Part shown: piece by piece, positions 41,899 to 51,658 of the stretch | How the letters are laid out: every line of letters begins with the position of its first letter | Numbering within the stretch: the stretch's first letter is position 1 | Assembly: GCA_934317215.1 (NCBI GenBank) | Contig: CAKREH010000009.1 | Coordinates: 1-64,000, forward strand | Source of the DNA: an uncultured Roseburia sp. | Lineage (GTDB): Bacteria > Bacillota > Clostridia > Lachnospirales > Lachnospiraceae | Length of the DNA stretch: 64,000 bases | Reading direction: 5' to 3' | Position numbers and translations under genes: made by a program | The notes under the pieces: generated by a model | What the model saw: the letters and a program-made list of their open reading frames with translations, nothing else | The model's database searches: none | What the model was told of the DNA's origin: nothing

Positions 41899-44469
41899 AT
41901 GAGCGCATTTACAAAGTTATTCGGAACACACAGCGAACGCGAGTTAAAAAGAATTTACCCGCTCGTTGACAAAGTGGAGTCATACCGTGACACCATGGGA
42001 GCACTGTCCGATGAAGAATTAAGAGACAAGACAAAAGAATATAAAGAGAGACTGGAAAAGGGAGAGACACTGGATGACCTTTTGCCGGAGGCATATGCAA
42101 CCGTCCGGGAAGCAGCAAAACGTGTGCTTGGAATGGAACATTACCGCGTGCAGATCATCGGTGGTATTATCTTACATCAGGGACGTATCGCAGAGATGAA
42201 GACCGGAGAAGGTAAGACACTTGTTTCCACACTGCCTGCATACTTGAATGCTTTAGAGGGCAAGGGCGTGTGCATCGTAACAGTCAATGATTACCTTGCA
42301 AAGCGTGACTCTGAGTGGATGGGACAGATCCATGAGTTCCTCGGCTTAAAAGTCGGAGTGGTTTTAAACTCCATGACCAATGACGAGCGTCGTGAGGCAT
42401 ATAACTGCGATATCACTTATGTGACGAACAACGAACTTGGATTTGATTATCTGAGAGACAACATGGTTATTTACAAGGAGCAGCTTGTTCAGAGGGGACT
42501 CCACTATGCGATCATCGATGAGGTCGATTCCGTATTGATCGATGAGGCGCGTACACCGCTTATCATTTCCGGACAGAGCGGTAAATCCACCCGTCTTTAT
42601 GAGGCATGTGATATTTTAGCACAGCAGATGAAGCGTGGTGAGGATGTGCCGGAGTATTCCAAGATGGATGCCATCATGGGTATTGAGCAGGAAGAGACCG
42701 GAGATTTCCTTGTCAATGAGAAGGACAAGGTTGTCAGCCTGACACAGGAAGGCGTGAAAAAGGTTGAGCAGTTCTTCAAGATCGACAACCTTGCAGATGC
42801 AGAAAACCTTGAGATCCAGCACAATGTGATCCTTGCCCTGCGCGCACACAACCTGATGTTCCGCGATCAGGATTACGTTGTAAAAGATGATGAGGTACTG
42901 ATCGTCGATGAGTTTACCGGACGTATCATGCCGGGACGCCGTTATTCAGACGGCCTGCATCAGGCGATCGAGGCAAAAGAGCATGTAAAAGTAAAACGTG
43001 AGAGCAAGACGCTTGCGACGATCACGTTCCAGAACTTCTTTAATAAATTTGATAAAAAATCAGGTATGACAGGTACTGCCCTGACCGAGGAAAAAGAGTT
43101 CCGTGATATCTACGGCATGGATGTTATCGAGATCCCGACCAACAGACCGGTCATCCGTGTGGACAAACAGGATGCTGTTTATAAGACCAGGAAAGAAAAG
43201 TACCATGCAGTTGTCGAGGAAGTAAAAGCTGCACATGAAAAGGGACAGCCGGTTCTGGTTGGTACGATCACGATCGATGTCTCCGAGACGATCAGTGCAA
43301 TGTTAAAGAGAGAGGGAATTCCGCATACCGTTTTGAATGCGAAGTTCCATGAACTTGAGGCAGAGATCGTAGCGGCAGCAGGACAGCACGGTGCGGTAAC
43401 GATCGCAACCAATATGGCTGGTCGTGGTACCGATATCAAGTTGGATGATGATGCAAAGGAAGCTGGTGGATTAAAAGTTATCGGTACCGAGCGTCATGAG
43501 TCAAGACGTATTGACAATCAGCTGCGTGGACGTTCCGGACGTCAGGGAGATCCGGGTGAATCCCAGTTCTTTATTTCCCTTGAGGACGATCTGATGCGTC
43601 TGTTCGGTTCGGAAAAGCTGATGGATATCTTTAATACACTGGGTGTTCCGGAAAATGAGCAGATCCAGCACAAGATGTTGACGTCTGCGATCGAAAAGGC
43701 ACAGACGAAGATCGAGGGTAACAACTTTGGTATCCGTAAAAACCTGCTTGAGTACGATCAGGTTATGAATGATCAGAGAGAGATCATTTACGCAGAGCGT
43801 ATGCGTGTATTAAACGGCGAGAACATGCGCGATGTGATCTTTAAGATGATCACGGATCGTGTGGAGAGCTGTGTGGATACCTGTATTTCTTCCGAATTAC
43901 CGAAAGAAGAGTGGGATTTAAACGAATTAAATCAGCTTCTGACAGACATTATCCCGTTAGAGCCTGTAAATGCTGCTGATGTGGACAGTGTCAAGAACAA
44001 TAAAGAATTAAAACATCTCTTAAAAGAGCGTGCAGTGAAACTGTACGAGGCAAAAGAGACAGAGTTCCCGGAGCCGGAGCAGTTCCGTGAATTAGAGCGT
44101 GTCGTACTGTTAAAAGTTATTGACCGCAAGTGGATGGATCATATCGATGATATGGATCAGCTTCGTCAGGGTATCGGTTTACAGGCATATGGACAGAGAG
44201 ATCCGCTGGTGGAATACAAGATGGCAGGATTTGATATGTTTGACGATATGATCGCAAATATTCAGGAAGATACAGTCCGTCTGCTGTACCATGTCAAGAT
44301 CGAGCAGAAGGTAGAGCGTGAGCAGGTTGCAAAAGTAACCGGTACGAATAAGGATGAGACGGCAGCCAACACACCGAAGAAACGTACGGCTGCAAAGGTT
44401 TATCCGAATGATCCGTGCCCATGTGGATCCGGTAAGAAATACAAACAGTGCTGTGGAAAAATGGCATAA
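41899..44469 (+). CDS. secA: Preprotein translocase ATPase SecA
   Basis: The 856-residue motor that drives proteins through SecYEG. The Walker A MKTGEGKT lies near residue 100, DEVD in the DEAD-box position near 210, and the helicase motif VI region RGRSGRQGDPG near 548. The C-terminus has the zinc-binding SEC-C motif CPCGSGKKYKQCC (residues ~840-852). TAGGAG is upstream. It is monocistronic. Confidence 0.97.
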   Translation: MSAFTKLFGTHSERELKRIYPLVDKVESYRDTMGALSDEELRDKTKEYKERLEKGETLDDLLPEAYATVREAAKRVLGMEHYRVQIIGGIILHQGRIAEMKTGEGKTLVSTLPAYLNALEGKGVCIVTVNDYLAKRDSEWMGQIHEFLGLKVGVVLNSMTNDERREAYNCDITYVTNNELGFDYLRDNMVIYKEQLVQRGLHYAIIDEVDSVLIDEARTPLIISGQSGKSTRLYEACDILAQQMKRGEDVPEYSKMDAIMGIEQEETGDFLVNEKDKVVSLTQEGVKKVEQFFKIDNLADAENLEIQHNVILALRAHNLMFRDQDYVVKDDEVLIVDEFTGRIMPGRRYSDGLHQAIEAKEHVKVKRESKTLATITFQNFFNKFDKKSGMTGTALTEEKEFRDIYGMDVIEIPTNRPVIRVDKQDAVYKTRKEKYHAVVEEVKAAHEKGQPVLVGTITIDVSETISAMLKREGIPHTVLNAKFHELEAEIVAAAGQHGAVTIATNMAGRGTDIKLDDDAKEAGGLKVIGTERHESRRIDNQLRGRSGRQGDPGESQFFISLEDDLMRLFGSEKLMDIFNTLGVPENEQIQHKMLTSAIEKAQTKIEGNNFGIRKNLLEYDQVMNDQREIIYAERMRVLNGENMRDVIFKMITDRVESCVDTCISSELPKEEWDLNELNQLLTDIIPLEPVNAADVDSVKNNKELKHLLKERAVKLYEAKETEFPEPEQFRELERVVLLKVIDRKWMDHIDDMDQLRQGIGLQAYGQRDPLVEYKMAGFDMFDDMIANIQEDTVRLLYHVKIEQKVEREQVAKVTGTNKDETAANTPKKRTAAKVYPNDPCPCGSGKKYKQCCGKMA

Positions 44470-44486
44470 AATTTTAAAATAAGTAG

Positions 44487-44527
44487 AGGGCGTCATGTTT
44501 ATGGAGTGATTTGTAAATGTGGCGCTT
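44487..44527 (+). terminator. Terminator of secA
   Basis: GGCGTCATGTTT and AAATGTGGCGC can form an imperfect stem, followed by TTTTTTT (to about 44532). The stem has mismatches, so confidence is moderate. Confidence 0.55.
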
Positions 44528-44560
44528 TTTTTGTCGCCCGAATCTTCACAAAAAAAATTA

Positions 44561-44615
44561 TTGACAAAAAATGGATTATCTGATATTTTAATAACAGTAA
44601 TAATTACTATTATTA
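44561..44615 (+). promoter_or_regulatory. Promoter with PerR-like operator before the flavodiiron gene
   Basis: TTGACA (44561-44566), a 17-bp spacer and TATTTT (44584-44589). Just downstream is a perfect inverted repeat TAATAAT-tact-ATTATTA (44598-44615), resembling the Fur/PerR family box. A repressor there would block initiation. Confidence 0.55.
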
Positions 44616-44761
44616 AAAATAGTGAGAGATATGCGATATGGCAGACGATGAAAATAAACATTTTATAAATCTGTATGCAGTTCATTGAAACATGGATAAG
44701 CATGTGGTATGATTTCACCGGAAAAGCCAATTATAAAATGGAGAGAAAGAAGGAGACGGAT

Positions 44762-45964
44762 ATGTATAACATAAGAAAAGTTACTGATGATATTACCTGG
44801 ATCGGAGCAAGCGACCGCAGACTGGCATTGTTTGAAAATATTTTTCCAATCAAACGCGGCGTGTCTTACAACTCCTATGTTCTGCTGGATGAGCAGACCG
44901 TCCTTTTTGATACCGTGGATGCTTCCGTTGCGGGACAGTTTTTCGAAAACCTGGAAGCTGCTTTAGAGGGAAGAACATTAGACTACCTGATCGTAAATCA
45001 TATGGAACCGGATCACTGCGCGATGATCGGTGATATTGTACGCAGATATCCGGCTGTAAAGATCGTTGGAAATACAAAGACATTTGGTATGATGAACCAG
45101 TTCTTTGGAACAGATTTTTCTGAACGTTCTGTTGTGGTGAAAGAAGGCGATACCTTATCCGCCGGAAAGCATACACTTCGTTTTGTGATGGCGCCAATGG
45201 TACACTGGCCGGAAGCTATGGTAACCTATGATGACGTGGACAAAGTGCTGTTTTCGGCAGATGGATTTGGCTCTTTTGGAGCATTAAACGGAAATATCTT
45301 TGCGGATGAAATGGATTTTGACCGTGACTGGCTGGATGATGCAAGACGTTATTATACAAATATTGTCGGAAAATACGGTGCGTCGGTACAGACATTATTA
45401 AAGAAGGCTGCAGGACTTGAGATCGCTGTGATCTGCCCGCTGCACGGACCAATCTGGAGAGAGAATCTCTCTTACATTTTGGAAAAATACCAGAAATGGA
45501 GCACTTATGAAGCGGAAGATCAGGCGGTAGTGATCATGTATGCGTCCATGTATGGCAATACGGCATCTGCGGCAGATGCGCTTGCAGGGGCACTTGCAAT
45601 GCGCGGCGTGAAAAAGATCGCTGTGTATGATGTTTCAAATGCGCATGTCTCCGAACTGATCAGTGAAATTTTCCGTGCAAGTCATCTGGTATTTGCGGCT
45701 CCGACTTACAATGCCGGAATTTATCCGGTTATGGAAAATCTGCTTTCTGATATGAAAGCACTGGCTGTTCAGAAAAAGACTGTTGCAGTCATGGAAAACG
45801 GAACCTGGGCGCCGACAGCGGCAAAACAGGTAAAAGAAAAAATCAGTGAAATGAAAGATATGACGATTCTTGATACAGGACTTACCATCAAGTCTGCAAT
45901 GCATGCAGATCAGAAGACAGAGCTGGATGCGTTAGCTGATGCGATTGTGAACAGTATGGTATAA
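44762..45964 (+). CDS. FprA-type flavodiiron protein (A-type flavoprotein)
   Basis: A 400-residue cytosolic flavodiiron protein that reduces O2 to water (or NO to N2O) in anaerobes. The N-terminal metallo-beta-lactamase-like domain carries the diiron ligands in HMEPDH (near residues 79-84), with further ligands in HWPEA and PLHGPI. The C-terminal flavodoxin domain begins near residue 255 (IMYASMYGNTASAADAL). ATG 44762 follows GAAGGAGA; upstream in-frame codons are unsupported. The likely role is oxygen detoxification, which fits a PerR-type control site. Confidence 0.94.
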   Translation: MYNIRKVTDDITWIGASDRRLALFENIFPIKRGVSYNSYVLLDEQTVLFDTVDASVAGQFFENLEAALEGRTLDYLIVNHMEPDHCAMIGDIVRRYPAVKIVGNTKTFGMMNQFFGTDFSERSVVVKEGDTLSAGKHTLRFVMAPMVHWPEAMVTYDDVDKVLFSADGFGSFGALNGNIFADEMDFDRDWLDDARRYYTNIVGKYGASVQTLLKKAAGLEIAVICPLHGPIWRENLSYILEKYQKWSTYEAEDQAVVIMYASMYGNTASAADALAGALAMRGVKKIAVYDVSNAHVSELISEIFRASHLVFAAPTYNAGIYPVMENLLSDMKALAVQKKTVAVMENGTWAPTAAKQVKEKISEMKDMTILDTGLTIKSAMHADQKTELDALADAIVNSMV

Positions 45965-45987
45965 ATAAACAGCAAAGTATAGCATAG

Positions 45988-46026
45988 CAAAGCATGGGAT
46001 AAAATATTGTCCTGTGCTTTGTTTTT
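45988..46026 (+). terminator. Terminator of the flavodiiron gene
   Basis: CAAAGCATGGGA (45988-45999) pairs with TCCTGTGCTTTG (46010-46021), one mismatch, followed by TTTTT. Confidence 0.85.
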
Positions 46027-46037
46027 ACAGAAAAACA

Positions 46038-46049
46038 GAACAAAAGTTC
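46038..46049 (+). promoter_or_regulatory. LexA (SOS) box upstream of uvrBA
   Basis: GAACAAAAGTTC matches the Gram-positive LexA/DinR core GAACnnnnGTTC exactly. It lies ~130 bases before uvrB, at a weak promoter region (TTGCTG with a TGATAT-like -10). SOS control of uvrBA is known in Bacillus. Confidence 0.7.
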
Positions 46050-46177
46050 GATTTTTGCTGTACAATTTATAAATGGAATGATATACTGGAAACAGAATCA
46101 TACTAAAATATTAATGTTAACTGTTTCCGGATAGAAAATGTTTCTACATTCTATAGATGGGAGAAATGAGGAATATC

Positions 46178-48160
46178 ATGGATCATTTCAAATTACATTC
46201 AAAATACAAACCGACCGGGGATCAGCCCCATGCGATCGAGGAACTGGTAAAAGGTTTTGAGGAGGGAAACCAGTTTCAGACACTGCTCGGAGTGACTGGT
46301 TCCGGCAAGACTTTTACAATGGCAAATGTGATTCAGGCATTGAACAAGCCGACACTGATCATATCGCATAATAAAACACTGGCGGCACAGTTATACGGGG
46401 AGATGAAAGAATTTTTCCCGGAGAATGCGGTCGAGTACTTTGTGTCATACTATGATTATTATCAGCCCGAAGCATATGTGCCGCAGACGGATACCTATAT
46501 CGCAAAGGACTCTGCAATCAATGAGGAGATCGATAAACTGCGTCTTTCTGCGACAGCGGCACTGGTGGAGCGCAAGGACGTGATCGTGGTGGCATCTGTT
46601 TCCTGTATTTATGGTTTAGGAAGCCCGGAAGATTACCTTGGCATGATGGTTTCCCTAAGACCCGGGATGGAGAAGGACAGAGATGACGTGATCCGCGCGC
46701 TGGTCGATATTCAGTATACGAGAAACGACATGGATTTTCACCGCGGTACGTTCCGTGTACGGGGAGATACGTTGGAGATCTTTCCGGCAAACTATGGAGA
46801 TACGGCGGTCCGTGTGGAGTTTTTTGGGGATGAGATCGACCGTATCACGGAAGTGGATGTGCTGACCGGGGAGATCAAATGTGAGCTGGAGCATTTTGCG
46901 GTGTTCCCGGCATCCCATTATGTTGTGCCGCAGGAGAAAATCTTAAAAGCATGTGATGCAATCGAACAGGAATTGAATGAGCGCATCCGGTATTTTAAGG
47001 GCGAGGATAAGCTGCTTGAGGCACAGCGCATTTCCGAGCGGACGAATTTTGATATCGAGATGTTAAAAGAAACTGGTTTCTGCAGTGGTATTGAGAATTA
47101 TTCGAGACATCTTGCAGGACTTCCGGCGGGGGCAACACCGCATACTCTGATGGATTATTTCAAGGATGATTATCTGATCATCGTAGATGAGTCACATATT
47201 ACGATCCCGCAGATCCGCGGCATGTATGCGGGAGACCAGTCAAGAAAGTCAACGCTGGTTGATTACGGGTTCCGCCTGCCGTCGGCGAAAGACAACCGGC
47301 CGCTTAATTTTGAGGAATTTGAGAGCAAGATCGATCAGATGCTGTTTGTATCGGCAACACCGAATGTATATGAGGACGAGCATGAACTGCTCAGGACAGA
47401 ACAGATCATCCGTCCGACCGGACTGCTCGATCCGGAGGTCGTGGTGCGTCCGGTGGAGGGACAGATCGATGATCTGATCGGTGAGGTCAATAAGGAAATA
47501 AAAGACCATCATAAGGTGCTGATCACGACACTGACGAAGAAGATGGCGGAGGATCTGACGGATTATATGCGTGAGATCGGTATCCGCGTGAAATATCTCC
47601 ATTCGGATATCGATACACTGGAGCGAGCGGAGATCATAAGAGATCTGCGGCTGGATGTATTTGACGTGCTTGTCGGCATCAACCTGCTCCGGGAGGGACT
47701 GGATATTCCGGAGATCACGCTGGTGGCAATTTTAGATGCAGATAAAGAAGGATTCCTACGGTCGGAGACATCGCTGATACAGACGATCGGGCGTGCTGCG
47801 CGTAACAGTGAGGGACACGTTATCATGTATGCAGATAAGATCACAGACTCCATGCGTGTTGCACTGGAGGAGACGAAGCGCCGCCGTGAGATCCAGCAGG
47901 CATACAATGAGGAACATGGCATTACACCGACAACGATCCAGAAATCTGTGCGGGAACTGATCAGCGTGTCAAAGAAGGTCGCAAAGGAAGAAATGAACTT
48001 CAAAAAAGACCCGGAGTCCATGAACCGGGACGAACTCACAAAACTGATCGCAGACATCCAGAAGAAGATGCAGAAAGCGGCAGCAGACTTAAACTTCGAG
48101 GCGGCAGCCGAGTACCGCGACAAGATGGTGGAGCTAAAGGGCATGCTGCGTGATATGTGA
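46178..48160 (+). CDS. uvrB: Excinuclease ABC subunit UvrB
   Basis: The 660-residue damage-verification helicase of nucleotide excision repair. The Walker A GVTGSGKT lies near residue 40, and the beta-hairpin region SYYDYYQPEAYVP near 90. DESH is near 330 and the helicase motif QTIGRAARNSEGH near 535. The C-terminal UVR motif (residues ~620-655) contacts UvrC/UvrA. ATG 46178 gives the conserved start MDHFKLHSKY; an in-frame ATG at 46157 is less likely. uvrA follows 101 bp downstream. Confidence 0.96.
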   Translation: MDHFKLHSKYKPTGDQPHAIEELVKGFEEGNQFQTLLGVTGSGKTFTMANVIQALNKPTLIISHNKTLAAQLYGEMKEFFPENAVEYFVSYYDYYQPEAYVPQTDTYIAKDSAINEEIDKLRLSATAALVERKDVIVVASVSCIYGLGSPEDYLGMMVSLRPGMEKDRDDVIRALVDIQYTRNDMDFHRGTFRVRGDTLEIFPANYGDTAVRVEFFGDEIDRITEVDVLTGEIKCELEHFAVFPASHYVVPQEKILKACDAIEQELNERIRYFKGEDKLLEAQRISERTNFDIEMLKETGFCSGIENYSRHLAGLPAGATPHTLMDYFKDDYLIIVDESHITIPQIRGMYAGDQSRKSTLVDYGFRLPSAKDNRPLNFEEFESKIDQMLFVSATPNVYEDEHELLRTEQIIRPTGLLDPEVVVRPVEGQIDDLIGEVNKEIKDHHKVLITTLTKKMAEDLTDYMREIGIRVKYLHSDIDTLERAEIIRDLRLDVFDVLVGINLLREGLDIPEITLVAILDADKEGFLRSETSLIQTIGRAARNSEGHVIMYADKITDSMRVALEETKRRREIQQAYNEEHGITPTTIQKSVRELISVSKKVAKEEMNFKKDPESMNRDELTKLIADIQKKMQKAAADLNFEAAAEYRDKMVELKGMLRDM

Positions 48161-48261
48161 CAGAGGATGAAATAGCAGTCAGAGGGGCGCACCAGAAGTA
48201 TGGAAAAGGATCTTATCTTGCGGATAGAAAGTTTTTGGAAAAAGAAAAAGGACAGTGAATC

Positions 48262-51108
48262 ATGAAGAAAAAAAGTGAAAGAAAATACATTAAGATCAGA
48301 GGTGCAAACGAGCACAATCTGAAAAATATTGATGTGGATATTCCAAGAGATGAATTTGTCGTGCTGACCGGACTTTCCGGTTCCGGAAAATCATCGCTTG
48401 CATTTGATACGATCTATGCGGAGGGACAGAGACGCTATATGGAGTCGCTTTCCTCCTATGCAAGACAGTTCTTAGGACAGATGGAAAAACCGAATGTAGA
48501 GAAGATCGAGGGGCTGTCCCCGGCGATCTCCATTGACCAGAAGTCCACGAACCGCAATCCAAGATCTACCGTTGGTACGGTTACGGAGATTTATGATTAT
48601 TTCCGCCTTTTGTATGCGAGAGTCGGTATCCCGCACTGTCCGAAATGTGGCAGGGAGATCAAAAAACAGACGGTGGATCAGATGGTCGATCAGATCATGA
48701 CACTCCCGGAGCGCACAAAGATCCAGCTTTTAGCACCGGTCGTGCGCGGAAGAAAGGGCGAGCACCAGAAGCTTTTAGAGCAGGCAAAACGCAGCGGCTA
48801 TGTGCGTGTGATCGTAGACGGCAGCATGTATGAACTGACCGAGGAGATCAAACTCGATAAAAATAAAAAACACAATATCGAGATCGTGGTAGACCGTCTG
48901 ATGGTCAAACCGGGGATCGAGAAACGTTTGTCGGATTCCATTGAAAATGTACTGGAATTATCGAAAGGACTGATGACTGTAGATGTGATCGACGGGGAGC
49001 CGATCCAGTTCTCGGAGAGTTTTTCCTGTCCGGACTGTGGGATCAGTATCGGGGAGATCGAGCCAAGAAGCTTTTCTTTCAACAATCCGTTCGGTGCATG
49101 CCCGACCTGCTTTGGGCTGGGATATAAGATGGAGTTTGATGTGGATCTTATGATCCCGGATAAGCGACTTTCCATTGCGGAGGGGGCAATCCAGGTCATG
49201 GGCTGGCAGTCCTGCACGGATCCGTCCAGTTTTACCTACGCAGTGTTAAAGGCACTGACAGAAGAATACCATTTTTCACTCGAGACACCATTTCAGGATT
49301 ATCCGGATGAGATAAAACATGTGATCCTGCACGGAACAGGTGGCAGGGAGTTAAAGGTACATTACAAAGGCATGCGCGGCGAGGGTGTTTATGATGTGGC
49401 GTTTGAGGGACTGATCCGGAATGTACAGCGCAAATACCGTGAGACCGGTTCTGATACGATGAAGCAGGAATATGAGCAGTTTATGCGCATCACACCGTGT
49501 GAGACATGTAAAGGACAGCGTCTGAAGGCGGAATCCTTGGCGGTCACAGTTGCGGACAGGAATATTTATGAGATCACATCCATGTCCGTAAAGAATCTTG
49601 GAAGTTTTCTGAATGATATGGAACTGAGCCATCAGCAGCATCTGATCGGAGATCAGATCTTAAAGGAGATACGGGCGCGTGTCGGATTTTTAAATGAGGT
49701 CGGACTGGATTATCTGTCATTATCCCGTGCAACAGGAACGCTTTCCGGTGGAGAGGCGCAGCGTATCCGTCTGGCAACGCAGATCGGTTCAGGTCTTGTG
49801 GGCGTGGCATATATTTTAGATGAGCCGTCGATCGGTCTGCACCAGAGAGATAATGATAAGCTGCTCGGCGCATTAAAGAATTTAAAAGACCTTGGAAATA
49901 CGCTGATCGTTGTGGAGCATGATGAGGATACTATGCTGGCTGCGGATTATATTGTGGATATCGGTCCGGGTGCAGGCGCGCATGGTGGACAGGTGGTGGC
50001 ATGCGGAACGGCAGAAGAGATCATGAAAAATAAAAATTCTGTGACAGGTGCTTATCTGAGCGGCAGAATCAAAATCCCGGTTCCCGCAGAGCGCAGAAAG
50101 CCGACCGGTTTTCTGACCGTCAAAGGTGCAAGGGAGAATAACCTTAAGAATATCGACGTGAAGATCCCGCTTGGCATTATGACCTGTATCACCGGTGTGT
50201 CCGGATCAGGAAAGAGTTCACTGACCAATGAGATCTTATACAAGAGGCTGGCAAGGGATTTAAACCGTGCGAGATGCATCCCGGGCAAACATGACGATAT
50301 CATCGGTATTGACCAGTTAGACAAGGTGATCGATATCGACCAGTCACCGATCGGAAGAACACCGCGCTCGAATCCGGCGACATATACCGGTGTATTTGAC
50401 ATGATCCGTGATCTGTTTGCGGCGACGCCGGATGCGAAGGCGAAGGGATACAAGAAGGGCAGATTCAGTTTTAATGTAAAAGGCGGACGCTGTGAAGCAT
50501 GTTCCGGTGACGGAATCTTAAAGATCGAGATGCACTTTTTGCCGGATGTGTACGTCCCATGTGAAGTCTGTGGCGGAAAACGTTATAACCGCGATACGTT
50601 AGAGGTTAAATATAAGGGTAAGAGTATTTATGATGTGCTTGATATGACGGTGGAAGAAGCGTTGAAATTCTTTGAAAACGTGCCGGCGATCGCAAGAAAG
50701 ATACAGACACTTTATGACGTGGGACTTTCCTATGTCAAGCTGGGTCAGCCGTCAACGGAGCTTTCCGGCGGAGAGGCACAGCGTATCAAACTTGCGACAG
50801 AATTATCAAAGCGCAGTACTGGCAAGACAATCTATATCTTAGATGAGCCGACGACGGGACTTCATTTTGCAGATGTCCATAAGCTGATCGAGATCCTGCG
50901 CAGACTTTCAGACGGCGGAAACACCGTGATCGTGATCGAGCATAATCTGGATGTGATCAAGACCGCTGATTATATCATCGATATGGGACCGGAAGGCGGA
51001 GACGGCGGTGGAACCGTGATCGCACAGGGAACGCCGGAGGAAGTGGCAGAAGTGCCGGAATCCTATACCGGATATTATGTGAAGAAATATTTAGAGAAGG
51101 ATAAATAA
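48262..51108 (+). CDS. uvrA: Excinuclease ABC subunit UvrA
   Basis: The 948-residue ABC-type DNA damage sensor. It has two ATPase modules: Walker A GLSGSGKSS near residue 35 and GVSGSGKSS near 645, each with an LSGGEAQRI signature. Zinc fingers are CPKCGREI (near 125, with a shorter pattern than usual), CPDCG...CPTCF (near 255-280) and CEACSGDG...CEVCGG (near 745-775). AAAGGA precedes the ATG. It is in one SOS-type operon with uvrB, and a terminator follows. Confidence 0.97.
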   Translation: MKKKSERKYIKIRGANEHNLKNIDVDIPRDEFVVLTGLSGSGKSSLAFDTIYAEGQRRYMESLSSYARQFLGQMEKPNVEKIEGLSPAISIDQKSTNRNPRSTVGTVTEIYDYFRLLYARVGIPHCPKCGREIKKQTVDQMVDQIMTLPERTKIQLLAPVVRGRKGEHQKLLEQAKRSGYVRVIVDGSMYELTEEIKLDKNKKHNIEIVVDRLMVKPGIEKRLSDSIENVLELSKGLMTVDVIDGEPIQFSESFSCPDCGISIGEIEPRSFSFNNPFGACPTCFGLGYKMEFDVDLMIPDKRLSIAEGAIQVMGWQSCTDPSSFTYAVLKALTEEYHFSLETPFQDYPDEIKHVILHGTGGRELKVHYKGMRGEGVYDVAFEGLIRNVQRKYRETGSDTMKQEYEQFMRITPCETCKGQRLKAESLAVTVADRNIYEITSMSVKNLGSFLNDMELSHQQHLIGDQILKEIRARVGFLNEVGLDYLSLSRATGTLSGGEAQRIRLATQIGSGLVGVAYILDEPSIGLHQRDNDKLLGALKNLKDLGNTLIVVEHDEDTMLAADYIVDIGPGAGAHGGQVVACGTAEEIMKNKNSVTGAYLSGRIKIPVPAERRKPTGFLTVKGARENNLKNIDVKIPLGIMTCITGVSGSGKSSLTNEILYKRLARDLNRARCIPGKHDDIIGIDQLDKVIDIDQSPIGRTPRSNPATYTGVFDMIRDLFAATPDAKAKGYKKGRFSFNVKGGRCEACSGDGILKIEMHFLPDVYVPCEVCGGKRYNRDTLEVKYKGKSIYDVLDMTVEEALKFFENVPAIARKIQTLYDVGLSYVKLGQPSTELSGGEAQRIKLATELSKRSTGKTIYILDEPTTGLHFADVHKLIEILRRLSDGGNTVIVIEHNLDVIKTADYIIDMGPEGGDGGGTVIAQGTPEEVAEVPESYTGYYVKKYLEKDK

Positions 51109-51136
51109 AACGGAAGTTATATAGGTATAGAGGAAA

Positions 51137-51171
51137 AGAAGTGGCTGTAGAAAGGCAGTCACTTCTTTTTC
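51137..51171 (+). terminator. Terminator of uvrBA
   Basis: AGAAGTGGCTG (51137-51147) pairs with CAGTCACTTCT (one mismatch), followed by TTTTTC. Confidence 0.85.
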
Positions 51172-51235
51172 GTTATAAATCCGTATGGAATGAATCATTA
51201 AAGATCAAAAAACTGGCAGGTTGGTTTATAGAAGA

Positions 51236-51400
51236 AGTCTAAAAAGGCACTGCAGCTGCAGCGCCTTATCACGTTCGGGGAGTACTCCCCGGTATCCCTT
51301 TCGGAAAACCGGGAAGCATGAGTTATGAAAAATTATACTGCCCGTCAGAAATACTGACGGTTGGGTCCGTTTGTATCGGACTTATTAGCTAGTACTCTTA
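51236..51400 (-). ncRNA. Candidate structured small RNA on the minus strand (~160 nt)
   Basis: On the minus strand this 160-nt stretch folds into successive hairpins. They are GTCCG/CGGAC (51381-51365), CCGTCAG/CTGACGG (51360-51342), and a CCCGGT/ACCGGG stem capped by a GAAA tetraloop (51313-51288). A CGGGGA/TCCCCG palindrome overlaps the last stem. The 3' end is a GC-rich terminator (GGCGCTGC/GCAGTGCC, loop AGCT) followed by TTTTT at 51245-51241. No protein frame exists. A weak minus-strand promoter (TTATCA-N17-TATTTT, 51435-51407) precedes it. I do not recognise a known RNA class (not SRP, RNase P or tmRNA). On the plus strand no terminator fits, so the minus orientation is favoured. Confidence 0.5.
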
Positions 51401-51521
51401 GAATATAAAATAGAAATGTGATGAAAATGTGATAACAAAATGAAAAATAAACAAAATAAATAAAAAAGAATGAAGATTTTCTTATTTTTTTTAAAAATGC
51501 AGCCCGACCATAAAAAAACCT

Positions 51522-51549
51522 TTGAAAAATCCCATTTTTTGTATATAAT
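51522..51549 (+). promoter_or_regulatory. Promoter of the mbl-flgFGJ cluster
   Basis: TTGAAA (51522-51527), a 16-bp spacer and TATAAT (51544-51549) leave an ~100-nt leader before the start codon. Confidence 0.6.
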
Positions 51550-51658
51550 AGGACTGTATATGTAAAAATAGGTTTAATAGCATTTTTGTGTCCGGACGGA
51601 CATGGAAATATGATCCATAGATTCAGGAACAGAGAGACGAAAGGGGCAAGTATTAAAA

